Shown piece by piece: positions 15,991 through 22,878 of a DNA stretch of 64,000 nucleotides. Under the pieces are notes generated by a model. It saw nothing but the letters and a program-made list of their open reading frames with translations. It had not been told where the DNA came from and ran no database searches. Source of the DNA: SIG565 sp045651765 (GTDB taxonomy: Bacteria > Bacillota > Clostridia > Oscillospirales > Acutalibacteraceae); assembly GCA_045651765.1 (NCBI GenBank), contig JAZRSY010000003.1:62001-126000 (forward strand). The letters run 5' to 3'. The translations under genes were made by a program, and so were the position numbers. Position 1 is the stretch's first letter. Each line of letters opens with the position of its first letter.

Positions 15991-16019
15991 ATTATATCAT
16001 AAAACAGAAAATAACGCAA
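15991..16019 (-). promoter_or_regulatory. Proximal promoter (P2) of the ABC exporter
   Basis: On the minus strand TTGCGT (16014-16019), 17-base spacer ending in TGA, TATAAT (15991-15996). Transcription would begin just before the structured leader. Confidence 0.65.
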
Positions 16020-16108
16020 TACCAATCAAGTGATATTGTACTATCATTTACCGCCTTATTTATTATTTTAGAAACGAATGGTCTCAAACCGTTATAAGGA
16101 GCAAAAGC

Positions 16109-16136
16109 ATTATAGCAAATATCGAATTTATTTCAA
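16109..16136 (-). promoter_or_regulatory. Distal promoter (P1) of the ABC exporter
   Basis: On the minus strand TTGAAA (16131-16136), 16-base spacer ending in TGC, TATAAT (16109-16114). The -35 box coincides with the edge of repeat R2. Confidence 0.65.
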
Positions 16137-16269
16137 GTCCTCCCCAAATGGAGTTTTGGGGTAATGATATCTTTTGAGTTTCACTTGAAAAATGGCACAA
16201 AAAAAACCCAGAAACCGCCTAGGTTTCTGGGTTTTCCGCACCGATATCTAAATCGGTTCGCAATGTTGG
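16131..16269 (-). repeat. Inter-cassette repeat R2
   Basis: Same length as R1 (139 bases) and alignable with it: TTCAAGTCCTCC, then GTTTTGGG, then ATATCTTTTGAGTTTCA, a terminator of different sequence, CCGATATCTAAATCGG and TTCGCAATGTTGG. No gene ends at its left edge; the GC-rich segment 16270-16500 begins there. Confidence 0.75.
16203..16235 (-). terminator. Terminator inside R2 (copy C)
   Basis: Stem AAAACCCAGAAACC with GGTTTCTGGGTTTT around GCCTA. Confidence 0.8.
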
Positions 16270-16500
16270 TTGCAGAGGCTGGATATTTTGTCAATAACGT
16301 CATAAATTACTCTTAAGACTCCTCCTCTTGCGGTACCCGAAGTTCATTACGGCTTGGGGCGCCTATGAACTTCGACCGCGGTGCTTCGTTTTGCTCGCTG
16401 TATCGTCCACTGGACGCGCTCGCAACCTCACCCAACGAGCCACGCTCTCCGGCCTCAACCTGAAGCCGCCGGTCTAACCTGACTTACATAACCAAAAAGA
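16270..16500. other. GC-rich non-coding island with a long hairpin, origin unknown
   Basis: About 230 bases of clearly higher GC than everything around it and with no gene seen. A hairpin at 16330-16379 pairs CGAAGTTCAT (16338-16347) with ATGAACTTCG (16365-16374), extended by GCGGT/ACCGC outside a 3-base bulge. Further right is the near-palindrome CGTCCACTGGACG. It does not read as tRNA or rRNA. It may be a relic of a mobile element or a structured RNA. Confidence 0.4.
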
Positions 16501-16560
16501 AAAGACACCCGATTGGGTGTCTTTCGTTTTGGCATGTCGCACCGATTTATATATCTTTTT
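16501..16560 (-). terminator. Terminator plus conserved 3' tail, copy D
   Basis: Stem AAAGACACCC-GATT-GGGTGTCTTT (16501-16524). The tail (16525-16560) reads GATATATAAATCGGTGCGAC then ATGCCAAAA on the minus strand. It follows the lipoprotein gene ending at 16586. Confidence 0.75.
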
Positions 16561-16585
16561 AAACTCTCCGACAAACTATAATTTG

Positions 16586-16948
16586 TCAATTTGTTTTCAT
16601 GTCCACTAAAACCGCATCTTCTACGGAAAAGTAGTCATTCAAATCACTGCTGATACCAGCAGCCAAGTATGCTTGCTCAAATGAAATGGTTTCTTGATTG
16701 CTCAGATATACAAAAGTTGAATCAACAGCCGCGTTGGGCATTCTGCCGCTGATTTCTAACCTATACTTGTATATATGCCCATCACATTTCCAAGAACCAT
16801 CACTCAGTTCATAGTATGTTTTTAAATCGCTTTCTATTGTTTTGACTTGCTCGGGAGTTTGCTTGCCACAACCAATCAAGCATAATAAGAAAGCCGTCAT
16901 AAGGATAAAACTAACTATCTTTTTTATATTAATACACTCCTTTGCCAA
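16586..16948 (-). CDS. Small lipoprotein of unknown function, start codon apparently altered
   Basis: About 113-120 residues with a lipoprotein signal peptide: KKIVSFILMTAFLLCLIGC, the last Cys being the lipid attachment site. The remaining 95 residues are polar, with DGSWKCDGHIYKYRLEISG and SFEQAYLAAGISSDLNDYF; no family is recognised. The start is odd. AAGGAG lies where expected for a start at 16927, but the codon there is ATA (giving IKKIV..). The only standard upstream candidate, TTG 16948, lies before the ribosome binding site. An ATG-to-ATA change would leave weak expression or a silent gene. It is a single-gene unit with the shared promoter motif upstream and shared tail downstream. 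Confidence 0.6.
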   Translation of the reverse strand: MAKECINIKKIVSFILMTAFLLCLIGCGKQTPEQVKTIESDLKTYYELSDGSWKCDGHIYKYRLEISGRMPNAAVDSTFVYLSNQETISFEQAYLAAGISSDLNDYFSVEDAVLVDMKTN

Positions 16949-16962
16949 ATTCTTATTTATTG

Positions 16963-16988
16963 AACTGATTATATCATAAAATTTTAAA
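16963..16988 (-). promoter_or_regulatory. Shared promoter motif, copy 2
   Basis: Identical over 26 bases to 13465-13490; extended -10 TGaTATAAT with -10 at 16968-16973, upstream of the lipoprotein gene. Confidence 0.65.
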
Positions 16989-17018
16989 CTTTTCTACTAC
17001 TATTGATTTAAGATTTAG

Positions 17019-17112
17019 TTCAAGTTCTGTCAAAATTATAACAAGAAAAATCCACATTCACCTTTTGGTGAATGTGGATTTTTTGGCAAGTTGCACCGAA
17101 AAAGATATCGTG
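17019..17112 (-). repeat. Inter-cassette repeat R3 (short form) with terminator copy E
   Basis: Begins GTTCAAGTTCTGTC like R1/R2, then carries a terminator at 17046-17084 (stem ATCCACATTCACC/GGTGAATGTGGAT). It ends with the tail TTGGCAAGTTGCACCGAAAA, close to the tail at 13.66 kb. The cytidine deaminase stop is 7 bases away. Confidence 0.72.
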
Positions 17113-17118
17113 CACATT

Positions 17119-17529
17119 TTATACAATTACGGGTTTCCAAGCGAATGGAATTAAATCTTTTATATCAACCTTGATCATTTCGTTGTCATCATTATTCAAA
17201 ATCACTTTAATGTCATGGCAATACTCTACAAGCATCTGACGGCAGTTGCCACAAGGAGCGACCAGGCAGTTTGGTGCTTTATCGTGAACGGCGACTATTG
17301 TATCGAATTCTCGTTCACCTGCCGAAATCGCCATACCTATTGTAATATATTCAGCACAAGAACCGTGAATGCCGTCACAATTAACGCCGCTATACACCTT
17401 ACCGTTTTTGCAACGGATTGCCGCGCCAACAGTATGATTATAAATACCATCATCAAAATTGTTTTCTAATGTTTTCAGAGCGATTTTGATGAGTTCTTTA
17501 TCTTGTTCGGTAATTTCGTAAAATGTCAT
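17119..17529 (-). CDS. cdd: Cytidine deaminase
   Basis: Zinc hydrolase that converts cytidine or deoxycytidine to uridine forms for pyrimidine salvage. The 136-residue length fits the small homotetrameric class. The zinc site is Cys-Ala-Glu in GSCAEYITIG, with the catalytic Glu, plus the PCGNCRQ motif supplying two cysteines. The substrate-binding segment AAIRCKNGKVYSGVN is also present. A blasticidin-S-deaminase-like specificity is possible, because the two families are similar. Its ATG overlaps the stop of the four-helix gene (ATGA), so they are coupled. It is part of the cassette-like accessory block. Confidence 0.88.
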   Translation of the reverse strand: MTFYEITEQDKELIKIALKTLENNFDDGIYNHTVGAAIRCKNGKVYSGVNCDGIHGSCAEYITIGMAISAGEREFDTIVAVHDKAPNCLVAPCGNCRQMLVEYCHDIKVILNNDDNEMIKVDIKDLIPFAWKPVIV

Positions 17530-17873
17530 TTCATATTCTCCTTGGCGGTGTTAATGGAAGAAATCAAAATTCGTTTAACCTCGGTACAATTATCAAGCAA
17601 AGTTTTATCGTTATAATATCCGCTTTCCAAAAGCAACTCGATCCAATATTCAGTTTCAGAGCACTCTTTTAATGCAATTTGCAATTTGGCAATAAAATCA
17701 GCCTTTCCGTGAGCGTAAAAAGCCTCTCTTATGTTTGCGCCAATACTTGTTCCTGAACGCAAAAATTGATTGATAAGAGCAGACTCACACTTTGCCACTC
17801 TTAACTCCTTGCATACCTTTATCACATCAAGCGCAAACGCTTTTGATTTTATCATTAACGGACTTTCCTTCAT
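17526..17873 (-). CDS. Four-helix-bundle protein (23S rRNA intervening-sequence protein family)
   Basis: A 115-residue all-helical protein of the family first found inside 23S rRNA intervening sequences and widely present as small accessory genes. The core motif QFLRSGTSIGANIREA, followed by ADFIAKLQIALKECSETEYW and LLLESGYY, is diagnostic. Function is unknown; related proteins form pentameric bundles, and some are linked to retron or diversity-generating elements. No reverse transcriptase is seen here. ATG 17873 is taken as start: AGG is 8 bases upstream and a GTG at 17882 overlaps it. The cytidine deaminase gene overlaps its stop. Confidence 0.88.
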   Translation of the reverse strand: MKESPLMIKSKAFALDVIKVCKELRVAKCESALINQFLRSGTSIGANIREAFYAHGKADFIAKLQIALKECSETEYWIELLLESGYYNDKTLLDNCTEVKRILISSINTAKENMK

Positions 17874-17902
17874 CACTATCACCTCTTGAACCTATTGAAA
17901 AA

Positions 17903-18012
17903 GCAAGGCAAAGCCTTGCAAAACACTTCTTCACTATTCACTATTACCTATTACCTCCAAAAATCTTCTCGGACGGATTTAGTGAAAAGTGAAGAGTGAA
18001 AAGTGAAAAAGT
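17903..18012. repeat. Fold-back element M1 with TTCACTATTCACTATT-type arms
   Basis: A small hairpin GCAAGGC/GCCTTGC (17903-17919) is followed by a TTCACTATTCACTATTACC arm (about 17930-17955). After AAAATCTTCTCGGACGGATT comes the reverse-complement-like arm AGTGAAAAGTGAAGAGTGAA (from 17981). The same architecture is found at 63063-63186. It is non-coding and MITE-like. Confidence 0.5.
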
Positions 18013-18014
18013 AA

Positions 18015-18044
18015 AACCTTCCCGAACTTCGTCCGAGAAGGTTT
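18015..18044 (-). terminator. Terminator of the tRNA-fMet transcript
   Basis: Stem AACCTTC with GAAGGTT around an imperfect CCG/CGAG continuation, directly after the tRNA 3' end on the minus strand. Confidence 0.65.
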
Positions 18045-18045
18045 T

Positions 18046-18121
<76 letters not shown>

Positions 18122-18152
18122 ATATATTAGGCGCTTTTTTGAGCGCCTATAT

Positions 18153-18181
18153 ATTATACTACAACTAATATGCTTTTGCAA
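18153..18181 (-). promoter_or_regulatory. Promoter of tRNA-fMet
   Basis: On the minus strand TTGCAA (18176-18181), 17-base spacer, TATAAT (18153-18158). A GGCGCT/AGCGCC hairpin (about 18129-18148) lies between promoter and tRNA and would be in the 5' leader removed by processing. Confidence 0.75.
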
Positions 18182-18191
18182 GTGCTTTTTA

Positions 18192-19010
18192 TTACTTTTT
18201 TAAAATTTTTTCTAATACAAAGCAAACTGCAAAAATAAATAAATTTATAAGCACTATGCTGGAGCCGGGCGAAGTGCCTAATATAAGCGATAAAACCATG
18301 CCGCCCAAGAAGCCGATTAGTGCAATTGCGGCTGAGGTTATTATAACCGATTTATAGCATTTTGATACACGCGAAGCTGACAATACCGGGAAAATTATTA
18401 GGCTTGAAATTAGCAAGGCGCCCATCATGCGCATACCTATTACCACAGTGGCGGCAGTAAGACAGGCAAGCAAGGTTGTGTAAAAACCTGTTTTAATGCC
18501 GGTTGCTTTGGCAAAATCTTCGTCGAATGTAACCGAAAACAGTTTATTATAAAAAACTGCATATAAAAGCAGCACAACTATTGCTACGGTTACGGTAATA
18601 ATCATATCTTGGTTGCTTACAGTATAAATACTGCCAAACATATAGCTGCTGATATCAATATTGCCGCCACCCGAAAGTTTTACGGCAGTATAGCCAATTG
18701 CCAAGGCCGAGCTTGAAATCAGTGCGGTTGCGGCATCGCCCTTTATTTTACTGTTTTTGTCAATTTTAAGCAACAAAAAGGCCGCTAAAATAACAACGGG
18801 TATTGCAACATAAAGTGGGGTGAAACCCAAACTTAAAGCCACCGCGCTTGCGCCAAAACTAACATGAGAAAGACCGTCGCCAATCATGGAAAAGCGTTTG
18901 AGCACCAAGCTAACACCCAAAAGTGCCGCACAAATCGAAACCAAAACGCCTATTATTAACGCATTTATGAAAAAATCATACGCAAATAGTGTTGATAAAA
19001 AATCAATCAT
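18192..19010 (-). CDS. znuB: Zinc/manganese ABC importer permease (ZnuB-like)
   Basis: Membrane subunit of an ABC-3-type metal importer, 272 residues with about eight to nine hydrophobic segments. Family hallmarks are GVSLVLKRFSMIGDGLSHVSFGA near residue 32 and LFSVTFDEDFAKATGIKTGF in the middle cytoplasmic loop, read in separate pieces. The start overlaps the end of the ATPase gene by 8 bases. It is the last gene of the three-gene unit binding protein-ATPase-permease. The His-rich binding protein upstream points to zinc rather than manganese or iron. Confidence 0.9.
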   Translation of the reverse strand: MIDFLSTLFAYDFFINALIIGVLVSICAALLGVSLVLKRFSMIGDGLSHVSFGASAVALSLGFTPLYVAIPVVILAAFLLLKIDKNSKIKGDAATALISSSALAIGYTAVKLSGGGNIDISSYMFGSIYTVSNQDMIITVTVAIVVLLLYAVFYNKLFSVTFDEDFAKATGIKTGFYTTLLACLTAATVVIGMRMMGALLISSLIIFPVLSASRVSKCYKSVIITSAAIALIGFLGGMVLSLILGTSPGSSIVLINLFIFAVCFVLEKILKK

Positions 19011-19710
19011 GGTGGTGGCCCTCCTCTAGCATTATTTTGCCAAGCGGAGAATTAACATATTCTTTAGTGCTGCCGTAGTAATGACTGTTGTGGCTTAAAT
19101 GCAAAATATTATTGGCGTATTTTATAGCACAATGAATATCGTGTGAAATCATAATAATTGTGTAACCGCCGGCTTTAAGCTGCTCTAAAATCTCGAAAAA
19201 ATCGGCAATTGCTAATGGGTCTAAGGCGTTTAGGGGCTCGTCCAACAACAACACCCCGTTCGAAGCTGCCAATGCTCTGCCCAAAAGCACTCGTTGTTTT
19301 TGGCCGCCCGAAAGTTCTTTAAACGGTTTGTTTTTAATATCGGTAATGTGTAGTTGCTCTAAAATTTTATTAGCCTTGGTTTTTTGCCCCTTTTTAAAAA
19401 ACGGGATTATAGCCGAAGAATTCAAAAAACCCGACATTATAATTTCGTAAACACTTGCAGGAAAATCGGCCTTTATTTCTACCTGTTGGGGCAAATAGCC
19501 AATTTTATTTTTTATTTTTTTATTAACCTCTATGCTGCCTTTTGTGGCTTCACTTAGACCTAAAAGCAGGCGCATAAGGGTTGATTTTCCTGTTCCGTTT
19601 TCGCCTATTATGTTTAAAAATTCGCCGCTTTTAACGGTAAAGTTAATGTCTTCAAGCACATTTATGCCCGAAAATCTTTTATAAAGATTTTTTACCTTTA
19701 TTAATTCCAT
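19003..19710 (-). CDS. znuC: Zinc ABC importer ATP-binding protein (ZnuC-like)
   Basis: A 235-residue ATPase. Walker A IIGENGTGKSTLMR, the Q-loop segment GYLPQQVEI, the signature LSGGQKQRVLLGRAL, Walker B VLLLDEPLNALDP and switch His in MISHDIHCAIKYA are visible. The C-terminus ends EEGHHHD, a short metal-binding tail seen in some ZnuC proteins. Its start overlaps the last base of the binding-protein stop codon, and it overlaps the permease gene by 8 bases. The three proteins are therefore made together. Confidence 0.92.
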   Translation of the reverse strand: MELIKVKNLYKRFSGINVLEDINFTVKSGEFLNIIGENGTGKSTLMRLLLGLSEATKGSIEVNKKIKNKIGYLPQQVEIKADFPASVYEIIMSGFLNSSAIIPFFKKGQKTKANKILEQLHITDIKNKPFKELSGGQKQRVLLGRALAASNGVLLLDEPLNALDPLAIADFFEILEQLKAGGYTIIMISHDIHCAIKYANNILHLSHNSHYYGSTKEYVNSPLGKIMLEEGHHHD

Positions 19711-20615
19711 TAATTTAGCCCTTCCTTTAATGCCTGCCTGTTGCGAGCCATAATATCTAAATAAGTAACCTTATTGTTAAAATCGTTAATACTTATATTG
19801 TGAAACGAGTGCAGTTCTATAACCTTAGCGCCGGTGTTTTCGGCAACCGTATTAGCCAAAAAACTGCTTGAAAGTTCGGTTGCAAACACCGCTTTTGCCT
19901 TGTTTTCTTTAACACTGTTTATTAAGTTTGTTACGGTTAATAAATCGGCATCGGTATCTTTAGCGCAGCCCGAAAAAGCAGAAATATGGCCAAGGCCGTA
20001 ATATTCCGCAAAATATTCATAGGGAAATCTGTCGGGCACTATTAATGTTTTTAGGCGACTGTTTTCAACAACATCTTTGGTTTTTTGCGCTTCTTCGTTA
20101 ATTTTGTTAATATAATTATTGGCGTTTTCTTCATAAATTGCCGCATTTGTTTTATCAATTTGGCATATTTTATTTTTAATTTGTTCCACCATTATTATTG
20201 CATTTTGGGGGGATGTCCAATAATGCTCGTCGGGGTGGGAATGATGATGGTCGTGTGAATGGGAATGTGTTTCGGTTAAAAAATCGGCTATTTTTAGCGA
20301 ATTTTGTGTGCTAACCGATTCTAAAATTTTATTTACCCAATTTTCTGATTCGCCGCCAATATAAACAAACAAATTGCTGTTCGCAATATCCACAATGTTT
20401 TTGGCAGTGGGTTCAAAGGCATGAAGGTCGCTGCCGGGGGGTAAAATTAAATCCACCACCCCTAAATTACCGGCAACCGCTGTGGCAAAATCATAAACCG
20501 AAATGCAAGAGGCCGTAATTTTTAATTTTTTGGGTGCAACATTGTTGGCCCCGCAGCCTGAAAACACAAGGCATAGGCACAGGCAAAAAACCAAAATAAT
20601 ATTAAATTTTTTCAT
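19710..20615 (-). CDS. znuA: Zinc-binding lipoprotein of the ABC importer (ZnuA-like)
   Basis: Extracytoplasmic metal receptor, 301 residues, with a lipoprotein signal (VFCLCLCLVFSGCG). The cluster A-I features are present: PPGSDLHAFEPTAKN contains the first metal His, and a His-rich flexible loop THSHSHDHHHSHPDEHYW lies near residue 140. IVPDRFPYEYFAEYYG follows, then ELHSFHN near the C-terminus. The His-rich loop strongly suggests Zn2+. GGAGG precedes the ATG. A sigma-A promoter lies upstream; no clear Zur operator was identified. Confidence 0.92.
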   Translation of the reverse strand: MKKFNIILVFCLCLCLVFSGCGANNVAPKKLKITASCISVYDFATAVAGNLGVVDLILPPGSDLHAFEPTAKNIVDIANSNLFVYIGGESENWVNKILESVSTQNSLKIADFLTETHSHSHDHHHSHPDEHYWTSPQNAIIMVEQIKNKICQIDKTNAAIYEENANNYINKINEEAQKTKDVVENSRLKTLIVPDRFPYEYFAEYYGLGHISAFSGCAKDTDADLLTVTNLINSVKENKAKAVFATELSSSFLANTVAENTGAKVIELHSFHNISINDFNNKVTYLDIMARNRQALKEGLN

Positions 20616-20643
20616 GCCTACACCTCCCTTTTAATAATAATTA

Positions 20644-20672
20644 ATTTTACTATATTGAAAATAAAATGTCAA
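20644..20672 (-). promoter_or_regulatory. Promoter of the znuACB unit
   Basis: On the minus strand TTGACA (20667-20672), 17-base spacer, TAAAAT (20644-20649). It lies immediately after the rubrerythrin terminator. Confidence 0.7.
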
Positions 20673-20680
20673 ATAATATA

Positions 20681-20710
20681 AAAACACCCCGTAATAAAAC
20701 GGGGTGTTTT
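20681..20710 (-). terminator. Terminator of the rubrerythrin gene
   Basis: Twelve-bp stem AAAACACCCCGT (20681-20692) with ACGGGGTGTTTT (20699-20710). Confidence 0.9.
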
Positions 20711-20722
20711 TAAAAACTTAAA

Positions 20723-21265
20723 TTAATAATTTTCGGCGTGAATTTCAAAATAAGCTTGTGGATGAACACAAACGGGGCAAACATCGGGTGCTTTCATGCC
20801 TACAACGATGTGGCCGCAATTACGGCATTCCCAAACCTTAACCTCGCTTTTTTCGAACACTTTTTTAGCCTCTACATTAGAAAGTAATGCTCTGTAACGC
20901 TCTTCGTGAGCCTTTTCTATAGCGGCAACACCACGGAACTGCACGGCTAATTCGTGGAAGCCTTCTTCGTCGGCCTCTTTGGCCATACGGTCGTACATAT
21001 CGGTCCATTCATAATTTTCGCCGTCGGCTGCGGCAACAAGATTTTGGGCGGTATCGCCAATTTCATTTAATGCTTTAAGCCATAATTTTGCGTGCTCTTT
21101 TTCGTTGTCGGCTGTTTTTAAAAACAAAGCGGCAATTTGCTCGAACCCTTGTTTTTTAGCAACCGATGCATAATAGGTATACCTATTTCTTGCTTTGGAT
21201 TCGCCGGCATATGCTTCCCATAAATTTTTTTCGGTTTTGGTGCCTTCGTATTTATTTTTTCCCAT
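20723..21265 (-). CDS. rbr: Rubrerythrin
   Basis: Non-heme diiron peroxidase that protects anaerobes by reducing hydrogen peroxide. Length is 180 residues. The N-terminal ferritin-like diiron domain shows ligand motifs EAYAGESKARNRY, NEKEHAKLW and AAIEKAHEERY. The C-terminal rubredoxin-like domain shows the FeS4 cysteines CRNCGH and CPVC. GGAG precedes the ATG. The gene has its own promoter and terminator, and its promoter is back-to-back with that of aroK. Confidence 0.95.
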   Translation of the reverse strand: MGKNKYEGTKTEKNLWEAYAGESKARNRYTYYASVAKKQGFEQIAALFLKTADNEKEHAKLWLKALNEIGDTAQNLVAAADGENYEWTDMYDRMAKEADEEGFHELAVQFRGVAAIEKAHEERYRALLSNVEAKKVFEKSEVKVWECRNCGHIVVGMKAPDVCPVCVHPQAYFEIHAENY

Positions 21266-21299
21266 AATAACAACTCCTTAAAATTTATTTGCTGTTTTA

Positions 21300-21364
21300 A
21301 TTATATTTATTATTAACCAAAAAATCAATATTATAATTGATTTTTTTATAAAAAAATGTATAAT
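21300..21364. promoter_or_regulatory. Divergent rbr/aroK promoters sharing a palindrome
   Basis: rbr (minus): TTGATT (21323-21328), 17-base spacer, TATAAT (21300-21305). aroK (plus): TTGATT (21337-21342), 16-base spacer, TATAAT (21359-21364). Both -35 boxes fall in the palindrome AATCAAT-ATTATA-ATTGATT (21323-21342). One half resembles the TTATAAT half-site of PerR boxes, but the other half does not. Confidence 0.6.
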
Positions 21365-21379
21365 ATTATTGGTGATTAA

Positions 21380-21880
21380 ATGAATATAATTTTAATTGGT
21401 ATGCCGGGTTGTGGCAAAAGCACCATTGGTGTTATTTTAGCAAAAACCCTGCTTTTAGATTTTTTAGATACCGACCTTATAATTCAAAATAAATATGGTA
21501 AGGCTTTATATCAGATAATAAATGATTTAGGCACTAATGAATTTAAAAGCATTGAGAACAACATTTTAAGCCAAATCGAGTGCGAAAACTGCGTTATTGC
21601 AACAGGTGGCAGTGCAGTTTATGGCAAAAAAGGCATGCAAAACCTTAAAAAACGCGGCAAAACCGTTTATTTGAAACTGCCCGAAACCGAAATTGAAAAC
21701 AGACTTAACAACATTAAAACCCGTGGTATTGTTATGGAAAAAGGTCGCAACATTAAAGAACTTTATTTAGAAAGAACACCGCTTTACGAAAAATACGCCG
21801 ATATTACGGTGGATTGCAGCGGTATTACCACCGAAGAATGTGTGGAAAAAATTATTGAAAAATTAAAAGCAGATGCTTAA
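21380..21880 (+). CDS. aroK: Shikimate kinase
   Basis: Phosphorylates shikimate at the 3-hydroxyl in the chorismate pathway. A 166-residue NMP-kinase-like P-loop protein: Walker A GMPGCGKSTIG, the shikimate-binding Asp in FLDTDLII, IATGGSAVYG carrying the GGG-like loop (here GGS), and the lid/adenine region with RTPLYEKYADITVDC. Slightly short for the family but complete. GGTGA precedes the ATG. No other aromatic pathway gene is in the window. Confidence 0.9.
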   Translation: MNIILIGMPGCGKSTIGVILAKTLLLDFLDTDLIIQNKYGKALYQIINDLGTNEFKSIENNILSQIECENCVIATGGSAVYGKKGMQNLKKRGKTVYLKLPETEIENRLNNIKTRGIVMEKGRNIKELYLERTPLYEKYADITVDCSGITTEECVEKIIEKLKADA

Positions 21881-21897
21881 AGCATCTGCTTTTTTTA
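21865..21897. terminator. Bidirectional terminator between aroK and argF
   Basis: Stem AAGCAGATGCT with AGCATCTGCTT around TAA, the aroK stop codon, with flanking A and T runs. It also serves argF, whose stop is at 21895. Confidence 0.88.
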
Positions 21898-22878
21898 TAA
21901 TGTAGCGGCCATAACAGCCTTTATGGTGTGCATACGATTTTCGGCCTCTTCAAATACTACCGATTTTGGCCCCTCTATTACTTCGTGGGTAACCTCCATG
22001 CAATCTATGCCAAACTTTTCGTAAATTTCTTGGCCCACTGTTGTATTTAAATCGTGAAAAGCGGGCAGACAGTGCATAAATATTGCGTTCTCGCCGGCAT
22101 TATCCATAATGCTTTTTGTAACCCTATATGGTGTTAAATCGTTAATTCTTTCTTTCCAAACGCTGTCGGGCTCGCCCATAGAAACCCAAACGTCTGTATA
22201 AATAACGTCGGCATTTTTTGTAGCAACGGTTGCATCTTCACAAAATGACAATGTAGCACCGGTTTGCTTAGCTATTTTTTGGCATTCCTCAATTAATTGG
22301 CTGTCAGGAAAATATTTTTTGTTTGTGCAGGCCACAAAGTGCATTCCCATTTTAGCACAGCCAACCATAAGCGAGTTGCCCATATTATAACGGGCATCGC
22401 CCATATATACCAATTTTTTGCCGGCTAAGGTGCCGAATTTTTCTTTAATGGTTAAAAAATCGGCTAAAATTTGGGTTGGGTGGAATTCGTTAGTAAGACC
22501 GTTGTAAACCGGAACACCTGCAAAATTAGCCAATTCCTCTACCCTTTCTTGCCCAAAACCGCGGTATTCAATGCAATCGAACATACGGCCTAAAACCCTT
22601 GCGGTGTCGGCAATACTTTCCTTTTTGCCAATTTGTGAAGCAGAAGGGTCAAGGTAAACGGGGTGCATACCAAGGTCGGTAGCAGCCACCTCGAAGGCAC
22701 AACGGGTGCGGGTGCTTGTTTTTTCAAAAATTAATGCAATTGTTTTGCCTTCGCAAAACTTGTGTTGTTTGCCCGCTTTTTTTAATGCCTTAAAATTTGC
22801 GGCGGAATCTATTAACCCTTCAATTTCGCTTGGAGTAAAATCTAAAAGTTTTAAAAAATGTTTGCCTTTTAAGTTCAT
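21895..22878 (-). CDS. argF: Ornithine carbamoyltransferase
   Basis: Makes citrulline from ornithine and carbamoyl phosphate. The 327-residue protein has the carbamoyl-phosphate motif EKTSTRTRCAFEVA, YRGFGQERVEELA, the NGLTNEFHPTQ segment and the ornithine-site HCLPAFHD near residue 268. It is the last gene of the arginine cluster and overlaps the 3' end of argD by 4 bases. Catabolic use cannot be fully excluded, but the biosynthetic neighbours argue for synthesis. Confidence 0.95.
   Translation of the reverse strand: MNLKGKHFLKLLDFTPSEIEGLIDSAANFKALKKAGKQHKFCEGKTIALIFEKTSTRTRCAFEVAATDLGMHPVYLDPSASQIGKKESIADTARVLGRMFDCIEYRGFGQERVEELANFAGVPVYNGLTNEFHPTQILADFLTIKEKFGTLAGKKLVYMGDARYNMGNSLMVGCAKMGMHFVACTNKKYFPDSQLIEECQKIAKQTGATLSFCEDATVATKNADVIYTDVWVSMGEPDSVWKERINDLTPYRVTKSIMDNAGENAIFMHCLPAFHDLNTTVGQEIYEKFGIDCMEVTHEVIEGPKSVVFEEAENRMHTIKAVMAATL

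Noticed and set aside
16330..16379. GC-rich hairpin considered as a tRNA or rRNA fragment
   Set aside because: No cloverleaf, no T-arm consensus and no recognisable rRNA helix sequence.
12667..17112. Shared tails considered as integron attC sites
   Set aside because: No GTTRRRY/RYYYAAC core pairs with attC geometry were seen, and no integron integrase is in the window.
17925..18012. Short GTGAATAGTGAA-like repeats considered as a CRISPR array
   Set aside because: Repeats are not separated by unique spacers of constant length, are arranged as inverted arms, and no cas gene is near.
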